Origin: an uncultured Clostridia bacterium
GTDB lineage: Bacteria > Bacillota > Clostridia > TANB77 > CAG-465
Direction of reading: 5' to 3'
Assembly (NCBI GenBank): GCA_947626975.1
Contig: CANQUF010000008.1
Span: forward strand, 1-46,642
Length of the DNA: 46,642 bases
The position numbers were made by a program, and so were the translations under genes. Numbering within the stretch: the first letter of the stretch is position 1; every line of letters starts with the position of its first letter. The notes under the pieces were generated by a model, which was given only the letters and a program-made list of their open reading frames with translations, was not told the origin of the DNA and searched no databases. Positions 1 to 9,547 of the stretch are shown here, one piece after another.

Positions 1-73
1 TTTACATTAAATTTTCGTTACATAAATATTACAGCTTTTTAGAATTATTTTTAATTTCTTACTGAACTGTAAC
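1..73 (+). repeat. Terminal inverted repeat, left copy (73 bp, exact reverse complement of 46569..46641)
   Basis: tttacattaaattttcgttacataaatattacagctttttagaattatttttaatttcttactgaactgtaac is the reverse complement of the window's 3' end. Confidence 0.95.
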
Positions 74-182
74 AATTCTTGAATTTTTTATTAATATTAA
101 TTTTTTAATTACTTGTTATTTGTAATATATAGTGCTATAATATAATAATTGAAAAATTAATACACAAAAAAATTGGAAGGGA

Positions 183-1220
183 ATGGTAATTAATATGAAA
201 ACAAGTGATTTTAATTATGACTTGCCTCATGAACTTATAGCACAAACACCATTAAAAAATAGACAGAAATCAAGAATGATGATATTGAATAAAGAAACTG
301 GAGAAATAAAGCATGAAATATTTGAAGATATTACTAAATATTTGCATGAAGGTGATACATTAGTTTTAAATAATACAAAAGTTATACCAGCTAGACTTTT
401 TGGACATAGAAAAGATAAGGAAGAGTCAATAGAAGTACTTTTATTAAAACAAATAGAAGGCGATAAGTGGGAAACTTTAGTAAAACCAGGGAAAAAAGCT
501 AAAATTGGTGAAAAAATAATATTTAAAGAAGATATGTTAATAGCAGAAGTTATAGACATACTTGATGATGGGCAAAGAATAATAAAGTTTAAATATGACG
601 GAATATTTAATGAAATACTAGATAAACTTGGTACTATGCCACTTCCACCATATATAACTGAAAAATTAGAAGATAAAGATAGATATCAAACAGTATACAG
701 TAAGATTCCAGGTTCTGCAGCAGCACCTACAGCAGGTTTGCATTTTACTGATAAAATATTAAAAGAAATAGAAAAAATGAATGTAAATATTGTATATGTA
801 ACATTGCATGTAGGGCTTGGAACTTTTAGACCTGTAAAAGTTGATGATGTACTTAATCATAAAATGCATAGTGAATATTTTATAATTGATAAAAAAGCAT
901 GTGATGTTATAAATAATACAAAAAAACAAGGAAAAAGGGTTATAGCCGTTGGAACAACATCATGTAGAGTATTAGAAAGTGCAACTGATGAGAATGGTAT
1001 AATACATGAAATGGAAAAAGAAACAGATATTTTTATTTATCCTGGATATAAATTTAAAATGATAGATGCTCTTTTAACTAATTTTCATTTACCAGAATCA
1101 ACTTTAATTATGTTAGTATCAGCATTTTCCACAAGAGAAAATATATTAAATGCATATAATATAGCAGTTAAAGAAAAATATAGATTTTTTAGTTTTGGAG
1201 ACTGTATGTTTATTAACTAA
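183..1220 (+). CDS. queA: S-adenosylmethionine:tRNA ribosyltransferase-isomerase QueA
   Basis: Characteristic N-terminus ([26 protein letters not shown]), [13 protein letters not shown] and [17 protein letters not shown] motifs; start may be ATG 195. Confidence 0.97.
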   Translation: MVINMKTSDFNYDLPHELIAQTPLKNRQKSRMMILNKETGEIKHEIFEDITKYLHEGDTLVLNNTKVIPARLFGHRKDKEESIEVLLLKQIEGDKWETLVKPGKKAKIGEKIIFKEDMLIAEVIDILDDGQRIIKFKYDGIFNEILDKLGTMPLPPYITEKLEDKDRYQTVYSKIPGSAAAPTAGLHFTDKILKEIEKMNVNIVYVTLHVGLGTFRPVKVDDVLNHKMHSEYFIIDKKACDVINNTKKQGKRVIAVGTTSCRVLESATDENGIIHEMEKETDIFIYPGYKFKMIDALLTNFHLPESTLIMLVSAFSTRENILNAYNIAVKEKYRFFSFGDCMFIN

Positions 1221-1295
1221 ATTTTAAAACAAATATTATAGTGCCAAATGTACAATATTATATCTTATATTTAATTTAAAAAATATAAAAATATT

Positions 1296-1335
1296 AATGC
1301 AAATATAATAAGTTGATTATTATATTTGCATTTTT
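1296..1335. terminator. Bidirectional intrinsic terminator between convergent genes
   Basis: aatgcaaatataata / tattatatttgcatt 15-bp perfect stem with flanking A/T tracts. Confidence 0.75.
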
Positions 1336-1351
1336 AAAGTATATTATCTAA

Positions 1352-1828
1352 TTAAATTTTAAATATGAATTCTTTATTTACTTCTTTATACTTTTCATAG
1401 ATAACTCCAGCTTCATCAAACATTTTCATCGATATATTAGTTAATATATTTTTGCTATCTTTAATTTTAAGATATACTACTTTCTTAATTCCACTTGTAA
1501 TGATAAGCTTTGCACATTCATTGCAAGGAAATAGTGTAACATATAAAGTTGAATTATTTACACTATGTTTACAATGTAAAATCGCATTAGCTTCTGAATG
1601 GATTACTAAATTATGTTTTGTTTCGTCATTCCAATTTTCATCATTATCTTTTATTCCTACAGGCATGCCATTATAACCAAGAGATAAAATTTGATGATTA
1701 TTATCTACTATGCAAGAGCCAACTTGAGTTTTTGGGTCTTTTGATCTTGTAGCTATTGTTAGAGCAGTAAGCATAAAGTATGAATCCCAAGATAAGACAT
1801 CATTACGAAAATTATTCATATAAATCAT
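1352..1828 (-). CDS. dCMP deaminase / cytidine-deoxycytidylate deaminase family (ComEB-like)
   Basis: HSEANAI and TLFPCNECAKLI zinc-binding motifs, SKDPKTQVGSCIVD. Confidence 0.9.
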   Translation of the reverse strand: MIYMNNFRNDVLSWDSYFMLTALTIATRSKDPKTQVGSCIVDNNHQILSLGYNGMPVGIKDNDENWNDETKHNLVIHSEANAILHCKHSVNNSTLYVTLFPCNECAKLIITSGIKKVVYLKIKDSKNILTNISMKMFDEAGVIYEKYKEVNKEFIFKI

Positions 1829-1941
1829 CCTTTCAATTTTTTTAGGATTATAAAATTTTTTTGTATTATATCATCAATTTATAAATATATCAATATTTAT
1901 GTACTTTTTTGTTTTTTAATTATTAACATTACTCATACATA

Positions 1942-1970
1942 TTTACATACAATATAAAAAATGGTATAAT
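1942..1970 (+). promoter_or_regulatory. Sigma-A-type promoter of ssrA (TTTACA-17-TATAAT)
   Basis: tttaca tacaatataaaaaatgg tataat, 16 nt upstream of the tmRNA 5' end. Confidence 0.7.
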
Positions 1971-1986
1971 ATATATATGTATATTT

Positions 1987-2346
1987 GGGGGCGTTAGGTT
2001 TTCGACGGATATACATAAAATATAATAAGCGAGTAGTGGACTCTCGTTGGCCACTTTAATCATCGAGAATTAAATTTTAAACGCTGATAGAAATGAATTA
2101 GCATTAGCTGCCTAAGTTGCGGCTATGTCTAGTATAGTCTTGCTAGAGGATTATATATAGGCATCGAATTATCTAGCTTTAACAAATCTAATTATTAATC
2201 ACGAATTAGAGGGTATTGTTGTGATTACACTATTTACTTTTTTGTAAATATTTAAGGTAAATAGCAAGTTTTAAATATTTACTACACTCGTAGAAAATTA
2301 TATTTTTGGTATTCGGACATGGGTTCAATTCCCATCGCCTCCACCA
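1987..2346 (+). ncRNA. ssrA: Transfer-messenger RNA (tmRNA)
   Basis: 5' GGGGGCGTTAGGTTTTCGACGG and 3' GGGTTCAATTCCCATCGCCTCCACCA; acceptor stem GGGGGCG/CGCCTCC pairs; tag ORF 2083..2115 ends ELALAA*. Confidence 0.96.
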
Positions 2347-2382
2347 ACGACGTATCTGTTCGAACTAATAAAACAGATAAAT

Positions 2383-2417
2383 AAAAATATCATTCTGAAA
2401 AAGAATGATATTTTTTT
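2383..2417 (+). terminator. Intrinsic terminator after ssrA
   Basis: aaaaatatcattct gaaaa agaatgatattttt followed by T tract. Confidence 0.8.
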
Positions 2418-2737
2418 AGTTTTGTTTTCAGTATGTACTATTACATCATCCTTCGAGTTTTGTACCATTGGTCAGAACTCAAGAGGAGAATGATTTAGTT
2501 AAGTACACTAATTTTATTATTTTTGTTCAATATTATTACTTTCAGTGGATAGATAAGTAGAAAATCAATTATTAATTTTTCAGTATACTATAAAATGCAT
2601 TATATATTAAGTTTATATATCAATAGTTTAAGATAACATATTGATATATGAATAAAGATATGATATGATATAATTAATTTATAATTTAATTATTTTGTAA
2701 ACTTAAAACAGTAATTTGTTATTAAAGGAGGGCTAAT

Positions 2738-3034
2738 ATGATTTGGTTAAAAGAAAATCAAAAACTAGCAGGATATGTACCTATTTTAAAAAAAGATTAC
2801 AACGAAAAAGAGATACGGCAGATGAGTGAATACCACTGCTATCAAGGTTGGTCAGCATTGTCAAGATTTGTTATGAAAATTCAAGGAATAGAATTTGTAT
2901 GTCATTATGGCTTTGCTGATTCATTAATAGTTGAAACTAAAAGACTAGTAGATATTGTTTTTAATTTTGATTTTGAATGGACAAATCTCATCTGTTTGCT
3001 AATGTTGATGAATCTATTACAAAAAAATATATGA
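2738..3034 (+). CDS. Hypothetical protein, probably a truncated or frameshifted remnant
   Basis: ORF with a good RBS (aaaggagggctaat); C-terminus becomes low-complexity while a +1 frame continues (MDKSHLFANVDESITKKYMKKGKQRQD). Confidence 0.45.
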   Translation: MIWLKENQKLAGYVPILKKDYNEKEIRQMSEYHCYQGWSALSRFVMKIQGIEFVCHYGFADSLIVETKRLVDIVFNFDFEWTNLICLLMLMNLLQKNI

Positions 3035-3234
3035 AAAAAGGGAAACAAAGACAAGATTAGAAAAAGATTAGAAATGAGAAACTAATAATCTATTATGCTC
3101 GATTGCCATAATTTGTGTAATCAAATATATGAAAGACAAGATGTAAAAACTTCTTATCTTTCATATATTTTTGTAATAATATTATTATCTTCTAATGTTT
3201 TATAATAACAAATAAATAATAAAAATATTTAGAA

Positions 3235-4069
3235 ATGGAGATGATATTGTTGAGAAAAATTGATAAAAATAATAAATCATTTGAAGATATCAAACACATT
3301 GATGAAAATGGAGTTGAATTTTGGTATGCTAGAGAACTTATGCCTGTTTTACAATATTCAAATTGGCAAAATTTTGAAAAAATAATTGATAAAGCTAAAA
3401 TCTCTTGTGAAAATAGTAGTATTAGTGTGTTTGAACATTTTATTGACGTCAGTAAGTTGTCAAAACGTGCTAATAATGCAGAAGTTAAAATTAGAGATTA
3501 TAAATTAACTCGTTATGCTTGTTATCTAATAGCACAAAATGGAGATAGTAGAAAAAAGGTTATAGCTTTGGCACAAACATATTTTGCAGTTCAAACCAGA
3601 AAACAGGAAATTACTGAAAAGGAATATTGTATACTGACAGAAGATGAAAAAAGATTTTATCAAAGAAATTTAACACGAAAAGGAAATTATTCACTAAATC
3701 AAACAGCTAAAAAAGCAGGCGTAAAAATTTTGATAAATTCCACAATAGCGGATATAAAGGTTTATATAATGGAGAAACGGCTGATGATATTGCTAAAAGA
3801 AAGGGACTAAGATATAGAGAAAATATATTAGATAATATGGGAAGTGATGAGTTAATTGCAAATTTATTTAGAATTTCTCAAACAGGACAAAATTAAAGAA
3901 AGATAACATACAGACAGAAAAAGAAGCTAATAAAACTCATTATAATATTGGTAAAAATATTAGAGAAGTAATAGCTAAAAATGGTGGAACTATGCCAGAA
4001 GATTTGCCAACACCTAAAAAAAGTTTAAAACAATTGGAAAAGGAAAATAATAAAAAATTGAAAAAATAA
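3235..4069 (+). pseudogene. dinD: DNA-damage-inducible protein D (DinD)-like, two frameshifts
   Basis: Frame 1: FEDIKHIDENGVEFWYARELMPVLQYSNWQNFEKII...LTRYACYLIAQNGDSRKKVIALAQTYFAVQTRKQE; continues in other frames as NFDKFHNSGYKGLYNGETADDIAKRKGL..NMGSDELIANLFRISQTGQ and then KLKKDNIQTEKEANKTHYNIGKNIREVIAKNGGTMPEDLPTPKKSLKQLEKE. Confidence 0.85.
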
Positions 4070-4147
4070 TTAAAAATCTTACTGTATAAATTATTTTTTA
4101 TATAATATAGTAATCTAGTATTTAGATGTAATTAATAAAAACTATTA

Positions 4148-4327
4148 TGACTGATGAATGCTATAATGAAATTAAAAGGTTATAAAATTGATGAAGTATA
4201 TAAAATTATGAAAACTAAGGCTAATAAAAAGGGAGCTTTTAACGATAAAATTTATTTAGAATATGTTGATGAGGAAAAAAGAAACATAGAAGAAGAAAAA
4301 GAATTAAATAAAAAATTTAGAAAGTAA
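4148..4327 (+). pseudogene. C-terminal remnant resembling a phosphoribosyl-ATP pyrophosphohydrolase / MazG-like NTP pyrophosphatase
   Basis: MTDECYNEIKR then frameshift to GYKIDEVYKIMKTKANKKGAFNDKIYLEYVDEE, similar to the LxKEKAEKRGGFxKRIFLEWVE C-termini of that family. Confidence 0.5.
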
Positions 4328-4349
4328 TAATAATTAAGGAGGGTTATAT

Positions 4350-4775
4350 ATGCGAAAATTAAATTTAATAGTAGTATTTAGTAAAAACTTAGATAAGACA
4401 CTTTTTTGTATTAGAGCAAAAGAACCATATAAAGGTTTATATAATTTTGTAGGTGGAAAAGTAGAGGAAGGAGAAACTAATGATGAAGCTGCATATAGAG
4501 AATTATTTGAAGAAACAGGAATAACACGTGATGATATAGAATTAGAACATTTTATGGATTTAAATTACTTTAAATATGAAAATAATTTACAAGTATATTA
4601 TGGTATATTAAGGCATGATGTGACTTTAGTTGAAGAAAAAAATAAGCTGGAATGGGTTGTAATAAATGATGAGTTACTAAATAATGAAAAGTTTGCAGGA
4701 AATTATAATGTTCCTCATATAATAAAGCAAATTAAAGTTTATTTAAAAAATGGAACTGGAATTGATAAATATTAG
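4350..4775 (+). CDS. NUDIX hydrolase (8-oxo-dGTP diphosphatase-like)
   Basis: Nudix box GGKVEEGETNDEAAYRELFEETGI; RBS aaggagggtt. Confidence 0.92.
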   Translation: MRKLNLIVVFSKNLDKTLFCIRAKEPYKGLYNFVGGKVEEGETNDEAAYRELFEETGITRDDIELEHFMDLNYFKYENNLQVYYGILRHDVTLVEEKNKLEWVVINDELLNNEKFAGNYNVPHIIKQIKVYLKNGTGIDKY

Positions 4776-5125
4776 AAATATGTATGTAATAAAGTACTTG
4801 ATATAAATAAATTAAAAAAATATAAAGGATGAAATTACTTAAAAAGTTTTCATTCTTTTTTGTTTTTTCTAAAATATAAAGTCTAAATTATACTATAAAA
4901 GTCTTGAAATTTATAGTTCTATATGTTAGTATATAATTGTTCATATAAGATTTATTTACTATGCTTTTATGGAAATTTTATGTCAAAAATTAATTTCTAA
5001 TAGAGGTAGATATTATAAGTAAAATATAGTCTTACAAATTTTAAATATAATATGCAAAAAAAATATGAAGCAAATACAGAAAAAAATTAAATATACTTTA
5101 AATAAAATTAATGAGGTGAAAAGAT

Positions 5126-5546
5126 ATGTTTATATGCGCTTGTATAATAGCAATTATTTTTATTATTGCTTTAGTTATCATTTTATTATTAAAAAAAATA
5201 ATTTCAAAAAAGTTTTTTGTTATAATTATAGTTTCAATAGTAGCAGCAAGCATTTGTCGGAGTATTAATATTAAATGGATATAAGTTGATATTTAATAAT
5301 AAAAATGAAGTTGATTTAGAAAAGAGAAAAATGGTAGAAAATTATATAAATGAAACTTACAATAAAGAATTAAAAATTACAAAGTCAGAATTTGTATATA
5401 ATGCAGAAGGTTTCACTGGTGGACTATTTATGTATTATTTTGAAATGAAAGATAAAAATAATGAGAAATTTTCTGTAAGATATATGGAGTATTCTGATTT
5501 AAATGAAAGTACTTTACAGTATATAGAATTTAATCCAATAAATTGA
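5126..5546 (+). pseudogene. Small membrane-anchored hypothetical protein, probably frameshifted near 5255
   Basis: ATG 5126 after gaggtg: MFICACIIAIIFIIALVIILLLKKIISKKFFVIIIVSIVAASI in one frame; continues in another as VGVLILNGYKLIFNNKNEVDLEKRKMVENYINETYNKELK... Confidence 0.6.
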
Positions 5547-5592
5547 AATTATAAAGTTTTATAATCTATTAAAGTTATAAGGAGTTGATAAA

Positions 5593-6216
5593 ATGTTAGA
5601 AAATGTAAATGTGTTATATCATTCGTCAATTGTCCTAAAGGATTATATATATATAGATCCATATAAAATAAAAAATGAAATACATAATGCCAAGTATGTA
5701 TTTATTACTCATTCACATTATGATCATTTTGATATAGAAGATATTAAAAAAGTGATGAATGATAAAACTGTTTTTTTTGTTACAAAAGATTGTAGAGAAA
5801 ATTTAATTAAAATAGGAGTAAATAGTAGTAATATAAAATGTGTATTTCCAAATGAAAAATATAAATTAGACGATATTATGATACAAACAGTAAGGGCATA
5901 TAATGTTAATAAAGAATTCCATAAAAAAGATAATGATTGGGTAGGTTATATAATTACAATAGATAATATAAGATATTTTATACCAGGTGATACTGATATA
6001 AATGAACATAATAAAAATATAAAATGTGATGTGCTATTTGTACCTATTGGAGGAACATATACTATGGATTACATAGAAGGTGCAAAATTTGCAAATGGTA
6101 TAAAACCAAAATATGTAATTCCAATTCATTATAATAGTATAGTTGGTACAAAAGAAGATGGAGATAAATTTAAGAGTTTATTAGATAGTAATATAAAATG
6201 TTATATTTATTTGTAA
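5593..6216 (+). CDS. MBL-fold metallo-hydrolase
   Basis: FITHSHYDHFDIEDIKK (HxHxDH), IPGDTDIN, PIHYNSIVGTKEDGDKF. Confidence 0.9.
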   Translation: MLENVNVLYHSSIVLKDYIYIDPYKIKNEIHNAKYVFITHSHYDHFDIEDIKKVMNDKTVFFVTKDCRENLIKIGVNSSNIKCVFPNEKYKLDDIMIQTVRAYNVNKEFHKKDNDWVGYIITIDNIRYFIPGDTDINEHNKNIKCDVLFVPIGGTYTMDYIEGAKFANGIKPKYVIPIHYNSIVGTKEDGDKFKSLLDSNIKCYIYL

Positions 6217-6232
6217 TAAAAAAGGAGAGAAT

Positions 6233-7615
6233 ATGGCAACAAGTTCAGTATTTTTTTGTAAAGAGTGTGGCTATGAATCGGCAAAATGGCTAGGTAAATG
6301 TCCGGGATGTAATAATTGGAATAGTTTTGTTGAAGAAAAAATATCAAAAAAAGTATCATCAAGTAATAATTCTAATAGATCATTTTCTAGAACTTTTGAT
6401 AACAATTCTGACGTAAAGAAATTAAATGAGATAACAGTATCAAAGACCACAAGATTAGATACAGGATATGAAGAATTAAATAGGGTATTTGGTGGTGGAA
6501 TAGTAGAAGGTTCACTTACACTTTTAGGAGGAGAGCCTGGAATTGGTAAATCAACTTTAATAATGCAAGTATGCAATAATTTATCAAAAAATGGAAATGT
6601 TCTTTATGTATCAGGTGAAGAATCAGAAGTACAAGTAAAACTAAGGGCAGATAGATTAAATGTAAATTCTAATAATATATATTTTTTAAGTGAAACTAAT
6701 ATATCACAAATTGAAGATAATATTGATAAAATTAAGCCTAAATTTTGTATAATAGATTCTATTCAGACAATGTATGATGAAGAAATATCGTCAGTTCCTG
6801 GAAGTGTTTCTCAAGTAAAAGAAGTTACTGCAAGATTAATGTATCTTGCAAAAAGAGGGGGCATTACAGTAATTGTGATAGGACATGTTACAAAAGATGG
6901 TACTATAGCAGGTCCAAGAATTTTAGAACATATGGTAGATACAGTTATATATATTGAAGGAGAAAGATTTTTTACTCATAGAATTATACGTAGTGTAAAA
7001 AATAGATTTGGATCTACTAATGAGATTGGAATATTTAATATGCAAGATATAGGTATGGTAGAAGTAAAAAATATGTCAGAGGTATTTTTATCTGATAGTA
7101 TAAAAAATTTACCCGGTACAGCTATTGTAGCAACTGTGGAAGGTACTTCTACGATATTACTTGAAGTTCAAGCATTAACTACTCATTCATATTATAATAT
7201 GCCAAGGAGAGTTTCAAATGGGATAGATTTTAACAGATTAAATATGATAATTGCAGTTCTTGAAAAGAGATGTAATTTATCACTTGGAACTCAAGATATA
7301 TATGTAAATATAATTGGTGGAATGAAAGTAGACGAACCAGCAGCTGATCTTGCAATTGCTATGGCCATTATATCAAATTATAAAAATATAATGATAGATC
7401 CAAAAATGGTGTTTATAGGTGAAATTGGTCTTACAGGTGAAGTTAGAAGTGTAACTAATTTTGAAAAAAGAGTAAAAGAAATTTCAAAAATGGGGTATAA
7501 TCAGATATATGCAAATAAAAGACAAATAAATAATATAAAAGAAGAAATAAAAAAGTTAAATATTAAACTTATTGGAATAGCTACAATAGATGAAGCTATT
7601 TTAAGTATTAAATAA
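6233..7615 (+). CDS. radA: DNA repair protein RadA
   Basis: N-terminal zinc finger CKECGYESAKWLGKCPGC, Walker A GGEPGIGKST, KNRFGSTNEIG motif, Lon-like C-terminus. Confidence 0.97.
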   Translation: MATSSVFFCKECGYESAKWLGKCPGCNNWNSFVEEKISKKVSSSNNSNRSFSRTFDNNSDVKKLNEITVSKTTRLDTGYEELNRVFGGGIVEGSLTLLGGEPGIGKSTLIMQVCNNLSKNGNVLYVSGEESEVQVKLRADRLNVNSNNIYFLSETNISQIEDNIDKIKPKFCIIDSIQTMYDEEISSVPGSVSQVKEVTARLMYLAKRGGITVIVIGHVTKDGTIAGPRILEHMVDTVIYIEGERFFTHRIIRSVKNRFGSTNEIGIFNMQDIGMVEVKNMSEVFLSDSIKNLPGTAIVATVEGTSTILLEVQALTTHSYYNMPRRVSNGIDFNRLNMIIAVLEKRCNLSLGTQDIYVNIIGGMKVDEPAADLAIAMAIISNYKNIMIDPKMVFIGEIGLTGEVRSVTNFEKRVKEISKMGYNQIYANKRQINNIKEEIKKLNIKLIGIATIDEAILSIK

Positions 7616-7640
7616 ATATAAAAAATAGGGGTGATAAAAT

Positions 7641-8711
7641 ATGAGCGATGAAAAATTAGATATTTTAAGACTAATTGCCCCTGGCACAGCACTTCGTGAA
7701 GGACTTGAAAATATTTTAAAAGCTAAGTCAGGAGCTCTTATTGTTATATCAGATAGTGAAGAAGTAATGAAAATAGCTGATGGTGGATTTTGTATAAACC
7801 AAGAATTTACACCAGCTAGTATATATGAACTTGCAAAAATGGATGGTGCCATACTTGTTAGCCGTGATTTAAAGAAAATATATATGGCAAATGTTCAATT
7901 AAATCCAGATTATACAATATCTACTAAAGAAACTGGTACAAGGCATAGAACAGCAGAACGTGTTGCAAAGCAAACAAATGAGCTTGTTATAAGTATATCA
8001 GAAAGGCGTGGAATTATAACTATATTTAAAGGTGAATTTAGATATGTAATTAATGAAACTTCAGCTGTAATAATGCGTGCAAATCAAACTTTAGAAGCTT
8101 TAGAAAAATATAAAGTAGTATTTGATAATATGCTAAACATATTAAGTGAACATGAATTTGACGATATAGTAACTCTTGAAACAGTGGCTAATTCTATATA
8201 TCGTAGTGAAATAATAATGAGAATGAAATCTGAAGTAGAAAGAAATATAATAGAACTTGGAGATGAAGGAAGACTTGTAAATATGCAATTAGAAGAATTA
8301 ATAGCAAATGTAGAACAAGAAGAAAAACATATAATACAAGATTATATGGTAATAAAGAAAAAAGGTAAAACAACTCCAGACTTAATATTAAAAGAAATAA
8401 GAAAATTGGAAAAGAAAGATTTAATTATAGCTGAAAAAATAATAAAATTACTAGGTTATGAAATAACACCTGAAATACTTGATCTTAATGTATCACCAAG
8501 GGGATATAGAATTTTATCAAAAGTACCAAAAATGCCAGCTTCAATAATAGAAAAGACAATAGCAAGCTTTGGTAGTTTACAAGGTATATGTTCTGCTTCG
8601 ATTGAAGCTTTAGATGATGTTGAAGGAATAGGAGAGATAAGAGCAAGAATAATTAATCAATCTTTAAAAAGATTTCAAGAACAATATCTCCTTAGAGGGT
8701 ATGTTATTTAG
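7641..8711 (+). CDS. disA: DNA integrity scanning diadenylate cyclase DisA
   Basis: APGTALREGLENI, MDGAILVSRDLKKI, GTRHRTAERVAKQT; C-terminal HhH; follows radA as is common in Firmicutes. Confidence 0.97.
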   Translation: MSDEKLDILRLIAPGTALREGLENILKAKSGALIVISDSEEVMKIADGGFCINQEFTPASIYELAKMDGAILVSRDLKKIYMANVQLNPDYTISTKETGTRHRTAERVAKQTNELVISISERRGIITIFKGEFRYVINETSAVIMRANQTLEALEKYKVVFDNMLNILSEHEFDDIVTLETVANSIYRSEIIMRMKSEVERNIIELGDEGRLVNMQLEELIANVEQEEKHIIQDYMVIKKKGKTTPDLILKEIRKLEKKDLIIAEKIIKLLGYEITPEILDLNVSPRGYRILSKVPKMPASIIEKTIASFGSLQGICSASIEALDDVEGIGEIRARIINQSLKRFQEQYLLRGYVI

Positions 8712-8878
8712 AACTTAATTATAATCACACTATATAGATATATAGCATGATATAAAGTATATATTCTACATAAAAATTAAAAAAATAAAGAAAAAATTGA
8801 TATTTTTTTATTTACTTTTTCCTAAAAATATGGTATAATAGATATATGTTGAAAGTATCTTTTAGGGGGAATGTAGGT

Positions 8879-9436
8879 ATGTTTAAAATAGGTGATAAAA
8901 TAGTATATCCTATGCATGGAGCAGGAACAATTGAGGCAATTGAAAAAAAAGATATGATGGGTTCTACTCAGGATTATTATATTATAAAAATGCCAATAGG
9001 TGATATGAAACTTATGGTACCAACAAATAAAGCAAATGACATAGGAGTAAGAGAAGTATCGACAAAAAATATATCTGATCAAGTATTTAGTGTACTTCAA
9101 AAACCTAAAGCACCTTATGTACATGATTCAAATTGGAGTAAAAGATATAATATGAATGTCGATAAAATAAAATCAGGAAATATTTTAGATGTTGCTGAAG
9201 TTGTACGTGATTTATCACATAGACATATGGAAAGAGGACTATCAATTGGTGAGAAGAAAATGTTAGCAACTGCTAAAGATATTTTAATTAGTGAAATGGT
9301 ATTATCAGAAGGAATGGCTCATGATACATTAGATAATATTATTGAAGATACAATAAAAAGTTCATATTCTCTTAATAGTGATGCAAATATTAATAATGGA
9401 CAAGATAATAATTCTAATAATGTTACAAATTTATAA
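8879..9436 (+). CDS. CarD-family transcriptional regulator
   Basis: MFKIGDKIVYPMHGAGTIEAIEKKD, YYIIKMPIGDMKLMVPTNKA; start refined to ATG 8879. Confidence 0.92.
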   Translation: MFKIGDKIVYPMHGAGTIEAIEKKDMMGSTQDYYIIKMPIGDMKLMVPTNKANDIGVREVSTKNISDQVFSVLQKPKAPYVHDSNWSKRYNMNVDKIKSGNILDVAEVVRDLSHRHMERGLSIGEKKMLATAKDILISEMVLSEGMAHDTLDNIIEDTIKSSYSLNSDANINNGQDNNSNNVTNL

Positions 9437-9442
9437 ATATAT

Positions 9443-9475
9443 AAAATCAAGTATTTTTTAATAACTTGATTTTTT
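9443..9475 (+). terminator. Intrinsic terminator after carD-like gene
   Basis: aaaatcaagt ... acttgatttttt hairpin with T tract. Confidence 0.7.
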
Positions 9476-9547
9476 CAATTTAACATTGATTTTATAATTT
9501 ATTTAGTATATAATTACTTTATTTGATTATAATGTATAAGGGGATAA

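Noticed and set aside
2738-5546. Active prophage or integrative element at ssrA
   Set aside because: No integrase, structural or conjugation genes; only remnants plus a Nudix gene.
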